Assembly (NCBI GenBank): GCA_964035545.1
Contig: OZ037766.1
Span: 11,169,722-11,233,721, forward strand
Length of the DNA stretch: 64,000 nt
Origin: Bugula neritina
Lineage: Eukaryota; Bryozoa; Gymnolaemata; Cheilostomatida; Bugulidae
Direction: 5' to 3'
A program made the translations under genes and the position numbers. This document shows, piece after piece, positions 52,301 to 64,000 of this stretch (position 1 is its first letter; every line of letters starts with the position of its first letter). Under the pieces are notes generated by a model that saw only the letters and a program-made list of their open reading frames with translations, was not told the origin of the DNA and ran no database searches.

Positions 52301-55300
52301 GGATAACTTACACAGAGGATAGTAGATGTAATAGCATGTACTCCGCACACAACTTATCACCATGAAGAGCGTGCTCCAACAAGCCCAGTAGATTTTCTCT
52401 TATTTCACACGCTTCTGTTTTGATGGCGGCCAGCTCTAGCAACAGACAAGTCATTAGTGTACAAACAAGGGATATCTGCAGCTACATGACTAGCTGATGT
52501 TGCTAATATATCTACCTTGAGAACTGTTATCTGTAGAAGCTGGGACTAGAGGATTTGATGTCTGTATTTTATTGACATAGATGGCGTGTATTCTAGGTAC
52601 AAGGGAGGGTGGAGGATTGTGTGCACTATGCTCTTCTGCACTCAACATCTCTGAGCTAACAACAGAGAAGTAAACCGAGGAAGGTGATTAGAATGGTCTC
52701 CTGATGACATATTGAGTGAAAATTTAACTAACTTCAAAGCATTCAGGGGAGTCTACACCCTAACCCAAGCCGACTCAAGATAAATACTAAACTACTAACC
52801 GTGATGACCACACATTACTTATTAAGCTAACAATATTTATATACATTTCCATCACCAAAATTTTCTTGTGCAAAATTTTTTAATACTATCAACAGCAACT
52901 TTCTCATTTACTTTAGCTAAGTAACTCTCATCATTACTTTATTATCAAGCCACAGCCATTGAGTTTACCTATCATTACCAAAACTTTAGCTATCCTACAT
53001 TGTAACTGTATTAATATTGTTTCCACTATAATATTAGACAGATGCCTAGCTATTGCTTTGGTGCTGCATGAAGCAGAAATTGTAGCAATACACAAAGAAA
53101 GGAACAAAACTCCAATATATTTTTAGTGCTAATGATGCTGACATTCTTATAAGCATTCAAGGTTATTTCATCTTGGTCCAATAAACTATATGATAAACAT
53201 ATTACAGAAATGGCTTTATTTCAAGACCTTTAAACACAAGAGGGTAGGTCAAAACTGAATAAACAAAGAACTATTAGCCAAGACTCACTCTTCAGTGTGA
53301 ACTGGTACCAATGAGGGATCAAGAGAGATAACTCCGTACACTTCTATGACATCATTCATCTTCATCTTGTCCCCTACGTCATCGTACATCTTAACCAGAG
53401 CTGCTGGCCCTGTTTCTCCGGGGAGAGGAAAGTTCATCTGCACTTGGGAAGTGACTACACTGCTACCCTCTACACCAATATAACAACAGCAGACATTATA
53501 ATATTCATCCTACAACTTTCGTTAACAAACAGTGTAACACTGGAAATTTGTGTAAAAATACTAGCTAAATTTTTATTTGTGAACAAAATTTTCAAGTTTG
53601 AAAATGATAGCAGAAAAACAAATAAGATATGGTACAATTATTAACAAGCAGTCAATAATAAACACATAAAGTAAAATCAATTCTGCAAGAAATTATAATT
53701 GTACAATATTTTAGGGAGGTACTCAAAGTGAACTGAAACTTTAAGCAAGGACAGTCTAGCTGCATCCAAGAGTTACAATTTGAGAATTGTAAAAGCCAAG
53801 TAGCACTTGCCAGTTGCAGGCGTTGATCTAGAACGTTTGCTGTTGTCATCTGTAGCCTGTAATTCCATCTCCTCACCAACATCGTCTTCAAGAGAACGCT
53901 TAAAGCCTTGGCTAGGAGCAGAACTGCAGGATACAGGGGACGCCATGCACATGGCCTGGTGACCCTACACAGTACATAATGGTGTGAGTGTGCTCATGCA
54001 ACAGCCACCAAGTTTACTGCAATATATAAGTTCAAAAACATGTAACATTTTTTGTGATATGTACACAAGACAAGTACCTGTTTGACCCACTCCGTTTCTC
54101 CTGGGATGGGCACACAATAAAACACGTGTCTTTCTGACATCTTAGTGACAGGTGAGTTGTGTAGGATATTGAGATTTTCCTGCGTAATAACATGACACAT
54201 AATATATATGGTGAAATAGTTACAATTTTAAAGTAGACAGAACGTGGTTCAAACATTATTGAAAACATATTTTGTTTAATTTAGCACTGAAATATTGCTT
54301 AAAACATTCCTAAAATAAGTTTGATTGATCAGTTTTCAAATCTAGCCTATGTGGATGGTGACCTATTAATTTACCCACTTTTTTGTGAGCGGTGCCTGCC
54401 AACCCTTTAACTTTTTTAAACCTGTTTTGATTTGATTTACAACCTGAAAACTTTAGTAGAATGAATCACACCAATATATGATGAGATGTCGCAATAAATA
54501 TTGATTACAAGTCAAGGTCGAACAAAGAACACAGGGTATCTTGTACAACATACAGATTCAGATGTTACGTCTTGGTATCGCCCAGTAAGTAGCTTCCTTT
54601 CTCCAGTAGCCGTGTTCTCAGTGTCGAACACATCATAGTACAGCTCTGGACCGAACATATCTTGTACCATACATCTAAATCTGACTAAACTGTTGCATTT
54701 CATATTATCCAGAGGTGTCGAGTTGAAACTAGGAATCTGCAAAACATTTCAGTTTCAAATAATAATTTCAAACCTTTATTTTGTATTACTTGTAAAAGTA
54801 AAACAAAAATCAATTTATTCTTTGTTAGCAGTATATGAAATTTATGAGCAGTAGAGTAGTAGAACTTTTCTTGAAGATTGCTATAGCAACTGCAATTGAA
54901 AAACCTTACCCATTGTTTAGATTCCTCTGAAGAAGTTATATTCTTTGTGAAAAAATTCAAAGTTTTCTCCCTGTACTGGTCAGCTGAGAATTGATCTAAA
55001 AGTGAAAACAAGTGTGTAATTATTATTCTAACCAGAGCATCACATTTTAATTTATCAATTTTATTTTAAATTTTGAGATCAATTTAATTGAATATCTACA
55101 ATCACAGGTTTATTGAGTTTTATTTATAATCGATATATTTATATTACAAATTTTTTCGATGTACCTTGGCTGTTACAGCAAATACAAAAGTATTTTTTAT
55201 GATTTTTATTGAAAACTGCTGCATTTTGTTAGTTTACAATCAAGCCATTAAATCGTAGGTATTGAAATTTACATCCAACATATTTGTTTAAACTTGGCTC

Positions 55301-55518
55301 TATAACATAAACATAGGTGGAATTAATTACCATTAAAAATTGGTATTACATATGCTAATAAACATAGTAGGCTACATAATTGTCACACTACACTATTTAT
55401 GTAAACAGTTATAATACAAATATGCAGTTAGAGTTATTGCAACTAAATAATTCAACTTACCCAGATAACTAGAAACAAAATAGAGAGGTTCCCCTATCCA
55501 ATCTCTGATACCAGGCAT
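49380..55518 (-). CDS. MCMBP: Mini-chromosome maintenance complex-binding protein, thirteen exons, complete
   Basis: MCMBP binds MCM3-7, helps build or unload MCM complexes and supports sister-chromatid cohesion in the nucleus. Exons (minus): 55518-55461, 54995-54910, 54736-54554, 54179-54078, 53964-53811, 53469-53289, 52655-52516, 52435-52312, 51997-51877, 51462-51297, 50649-50516, 50046-49885, 49568-49380. Phases are consistent, giving 599 aa (human 642). Family stretches: SLVRFRCMVQDMFGPELYYDV, RHVFYCVPIPGETEWVKQ, KRSLEDD, MNFPLPGETGPAALVKMYDD, PPPSLVPRIHAI, AEYMLLHLLSSVYMRRD with VGKFSLNITG, KDYDSDRLVSGVLQLP, and the C-terminal MAQEDFVKTRQ...MTPEDFQSLLVISRLLSLS. Intron 5 uses a GC donor (ACTG|GCAAGT). 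The donors of exons 8 and 9 are embedded in tandem repeats. An acceptor-like TTATTTTAG 20-odd nt before the ATG suggests a separate 5' UTR exon. Confidence 0.96.
51577..51876 (-). repeat. 21-bp minisatellite, about 14 units, made of the MCMBP exon-9 splice donor
   Basis: On the gene strand the unit is AGTGTAAGTGTACTCATATCT (21 nt), with variants AGTGTAAATG. The first unit starts at the exon-9/intron boundary: the true donor is ACGAGT|GTAAGT. About half the units keep GTAAGT and the rest have GTAAAT. The array lacks stops in the exon's reading frame, where it would encode repeats of SVLISSV/N. Confidence 0.93.
52178..52336 (-). repeat. Four tandem copies of the MCMBP exon-8 donor junction
   Basis: On the gene strand, the end of exon 8 plus its donor (ATTACATCTACTATCCTCTGT|GTAAGT is the true junction at 52312) recurs downstream with TCTTCTGTGTAAGT at GTAAGT positions 52275-52270, 52220-52215 and 52185-52180. 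Spacing is 36, 55 and 35 nt. Reading past the true donor meets TAA at once. Confidence 0.85.
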
Positions 55519-55859
55519 CTTGATCTCTAGACTTGTACTAAAATAACCATAGATATTTCAAGTATTAATAAAATATAACCGATAGAGTGGGAATAGGCTT
55601 TAGGACAATACGCATAGCAACAGAGGCCAAAATTTCCACTTTGACTTACTAGTAAGTAGTAACACTAAGTAAGTCTAATGCAACACTTATTAGTAAATGT
55701 TCTTACCAACAGCTAAGATTTACATTTACTGTGAGTGCAGGTAAAACTAGAGAGTCTAGCCTTTTCATGCTGTAAATAAGTTTTAGTTTAGCAGTAGACT
55801 GTAGAGTCTTAGTCACAATGAAAGCATGAAAAGGAGTGAGTCAATAGAAACGATTAACA

Positions 55860-56420
55860 CTAACAATAAGTGAGTAACACAACAAACACTAAAACACAAC
55901 CAGCAACACTCTTACTGATAAACATAGCCTCACACTTAATCTTATACTTACTCTTAGAGTTACAGCAAATGACCATAACAGTGATAACTTTAAGTATCAG
56001 TATGACTATGAGTATTACTATTAGTATTACTATGAGTACGAGTATGAGTCCAATGTTTAAATCCAACAATCAGTTTGACTTTGAGTTTTAGTTTAAATTT
56101 AATCACTAATTTACTCTAAATATAATAACTAATAAGTAATCATAATGATAATCACTTCACGATAATGATTATCATTATTAATAATATTATGATCATGATA
56201 ATATTAATCATAACATCATTATTTTAATAAATATAATTATAATAACTAAGCTCTAAGTCTAACACTAGCATTAATAATAACTGTAAGACTAACTCTAACT
56301 CTAAGACTAAAAGTAAGAGTAAGTCAAAGTGACTAAGTCTAACAGTAATACTATCACTTAGTCACTATGACTATGAGTATGACTAACACTAACAGTAACA
56401 CCTGTAATAGTAACTTATGG
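55860..56420. repeat. Hexamer-type low-complexity tract
   Basis: Motifs include AGTATGACTATGAGTATTAC (about 55995), AGTACGAGTATGAGT and CTAACTCTAACTCTAAGAC (about 56285). The period is close to 6 bp, with both a motif and its complement present on one strand. Confidence 0.7.
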
Positions 56421-56604
56421 CTTAAAACACTAGTTAAAGCTTTACCGTAAGTTGACACTAGACAGACTATAGTCACTGTAACATCTATTTAAAACAACCC
56501 TAAGTTTTAGTTTTTAGCAGCTTTGATTTCAACTTTAGTAAATATCAGATGAAGTGAAATGAAAATTAATATCGTAAAGAAAGCATTAGGAAGTCACCAG
56601 CGTG

Positions 56605-56612
56605 GCGGGAAA
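56605..56612 (+). promoter_or_regulatory. E2F-type motif GCGGGAAA upstream of MCMBP
   Basis: TGGCGGGAAA matches the E2F consensus and lies 1.09 kb upstream of the MCMBP ATG. That distance fits if the 5' UTR is spliced. MCMBP serves DNA replication, a standard E2F-controlled function. Confidence 0.4.
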
Positions 56613-56898
56613 AAAATCAGCGATCACGTTGCGACAAGTGTTTTTGTTGAACTTGCAACCAATAGTGTTTGCGTTACTTAGGTGATATTAGCTGCTGATC
56701 TCAAGCCACCCTACACAGCACGTGGTAAAGCACCCTACAGCTGAGCACTAGATTTTTATCGTGTTTAACATTATTTTGTCAGCTGCTATAGTAAAGTTAA
56801 TGGGTTTTAACTACATTGATATAATAGTTAGCGCATAGCAATAATATCTTATGTGTTTATTTTGGTCAAGAACAGGGTAAAATTACGTGGCATTTACT

Positions 56899-56954
56899 TT
56901 AAGAACAAGTAGTTACTAGTTACAAGTTTGTAACTAGTAACTACTTGTTCTTAA
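56899..56954. repeat. 56-bp perfect palindrome with 2-nt centre
   Basis: Arms of 27 bp (56899-56925 and 56928-56954), beginning TTAAGAACAAGTAGTTAC and ending GTAACTACTTGTTCTTAA, flank a central GT. It can form a cruciform or hairpin in the MCMBP/BTBD16 intergenic region. Confidence 0.9.
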
Positions 56955-58142
56955 TTTTGAATTCAAACATTATTATGATGAACCAAATTACTAGGTTTGA
57001 TGTTGTAGGTTGATTCTACTTTTTGATTTATATTTTGCATTTTAGTTTATAAACTTTTATTGCTAATAATTTTAAAAAAGGTATTGAAAATATATATATT
57101 ATTTTTATAGTCAACTATTACTAATTGAACTAATTTTATTATAGTGCAATCCTTTAATACTATTACTGTATTAGTATTACTATAATTATGTCTACTGATT
57201 TAGTGTAAGTGAGTTACTGAATCATATTGAATTTGTTTAATCCATCCTATTGATAGAAAGCTAGCTCTAATCATCTTTTACTAGTACCATAGTATTGGTT
57301 AAAAATTAAATTATTGAATCTGAGAGCAAAAATTGGCATAATGATATCTGTCCATCAGTATTGTCATGTGCATTTTTTGCATGGTTAAGTTGAAGGCTAT
57401 TGGCAATCAGTTGTTCTCAGACACTTCCAAGTCTTCCATTGTGCTTTTTCATGTTGACACATACACAAAAATGTCGTCCTGGTACACCCCTACGCTTTCA
57501 CACTCTTTGTTTGAAAAATGATCCCAATCGGTGATTTTCATGCCCATTAAATAATAATAATTTTGAGCACTGTAATTTTTTAATTATATTCTCTCTCTCC
57601 AAACTGTCAAAATATAGCATACACATGTTTAAACAATTTTTTCAAGATGCTCTGACAGTTTTGTATAATCATACTAAAAATGCTCTTAAAAACTTAAATG
57701 GTGCACTTCAAAGTATTGATTTTGAGTAGGCTAGTTATTTTTTGTAGCAATCTTTACATATCATTTAATACACAGCACAACTTGCTTACACTAATGTTCT
57801 GTTCACGCGTTATGATATTTAAAACCATTATATATTACAAAATGTATCCTGTTTTTAAATATCAATACTTTTATTGCTTTAACATAAGTTCTTTATTTTT
57901 AAACATTTACAAAGGTATAATGTCATGTAAACAGAAAAATCATTCAATAGAACTGTTACTTATTGCTGGCATTCTGTAGGCACATCTTGGATATTTGCAT
58001 TAGGTTGTAATGTACTATGTTTTAAATCAATAATAATTGTTGGTATCAAACTTCACTTCCACTCAAGACAACTTCTTTTTACCCCCAAACATTAGTGCTA
58101 TTGATTATTGTAGAAAGAAAGTAGCTGAAGCTTACTTGTGCC

Positions 58143-63918
<5,776 letters not shown>

Positions 63919-64000
63919 GTTAGTTTGGAATCACAGGCCAGAAATGTCTATTAGTATTACTGATGCAATTTTTTTTTAATTGCACATTAGTATGTATTGA

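Larger units (their letters stand above)
55519..58142. other. Divergent region MCMBP / BTBD16-like gene
   Basis: In order from the left: the presumptive MCMBP 5' UTR intron; hexamer-type low-complexity DNA (55860-56420); a more complex patch with an E2F-type site (56605) and CpGs, the likely MCMBP core promoter; a 56-bp palindrome (56899-56954); and AT-rich sequence up to the BTBD16-like start. A stretch on the minus strand near 57640-57350 weakly recalls LINE coding sequence but is too decayed to call. Confidence 0.5.

Noticed and set aside
55860-56091. Opposed short open frames on both strands
   Set aside because: Low-complexity hexamer DNA with repetitive Ile/Val/Leu or Ser/Met/Thr composition. 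No splice context.
57350-57640. Possible second LINE coding remnant (minus strand)
   Set aside because: Only scattered short similarities and many stops. No ordered RT motifs could be confirmed.

Overview
This window is nuclear DNA from an animal. It is AT-rich, its genes are broken by many GT-AG introns, and the intergenic and intronic DNA is full of simple repeats and degraded transposable elements. Seven conserved animal genes can be rebuilt exon by exon, and six of them are complete from start codon to stop codon. Divergence from the vertebrate proteins fits an invertebrate. A tRNA-headed SINE whose body looks to me like those of molluscs and related groups hints at a lophotrochozoan, but this is only an inference.

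Layout: EXOSC2/RRP4 (-, 32-8753), an RNA-exosome cap subunit; transformer-2 (+, 10151-13702), an SR-type splicing regulator; SGPL1 (-, 15947-21851), sphingosine-1-phosphate lyase; a kinesin-13 of the KIF2 family (+, 22826-36861); a TIA1/TIAL1-type RNA-binding protein (-, 38377-47969); MCMBP (-, 49380-55518), the MCM-binding protein; and the 5' part of a BTB-domain gene resembling BTBD16 (+, 58143 to beyond the right edge). EXOSC2/tra2, SGPL1/KIF2 and MCMBP/BTBD16 are head-to-head pairs. tra2/SGPL1 and KIF2/TIA are tail-to-tail. TIA and MCMBP lie in tandem on the minus strand. All exon joins quoted keep reading frame and splice consensus (one intron is GC-AG).

The genes do not form an operon or a single pathway. 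RNA processing (EXOSC2, tra2, TIA) and chromosome or mitosis functions (KIF2, MCMBP) are prominent. Human TIAL1, MCMBP and BTBD16 all lie, as far as I recall, in 10q26, so the right-hand part may preserve an ancient gene neighbourhood.

The most unusual material is non-coding. (1) In MCMBP, the 5' splice sites of two consecutive exons have been tandemly multiplied: a 21-bp minisatellite of 14 units, each carrying a donor-like AGTGTAAGT or AGTGTAAAT, stays open in frame with the exon, and the preceding exon's donor is present in four copies. (2) A TIA intron holds a 133-bp perfect inverted repeat with a hammerhead-ribozyme-like core in each arm. (3) A pure 140-unit CCTG array sits in the BTBD16-like gene between two inverted SINEs. 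(4) The TIA-like protein lacks the usual first RRM. (5) KIF2 shows two candidate first exons. (6) Several perfect palindromes, a degraded LINE fragment and dispersed hexamer-type low-complexity tracts are also present. No CRISPR arrays, rRNA genes or intact tRNA genes were seen.
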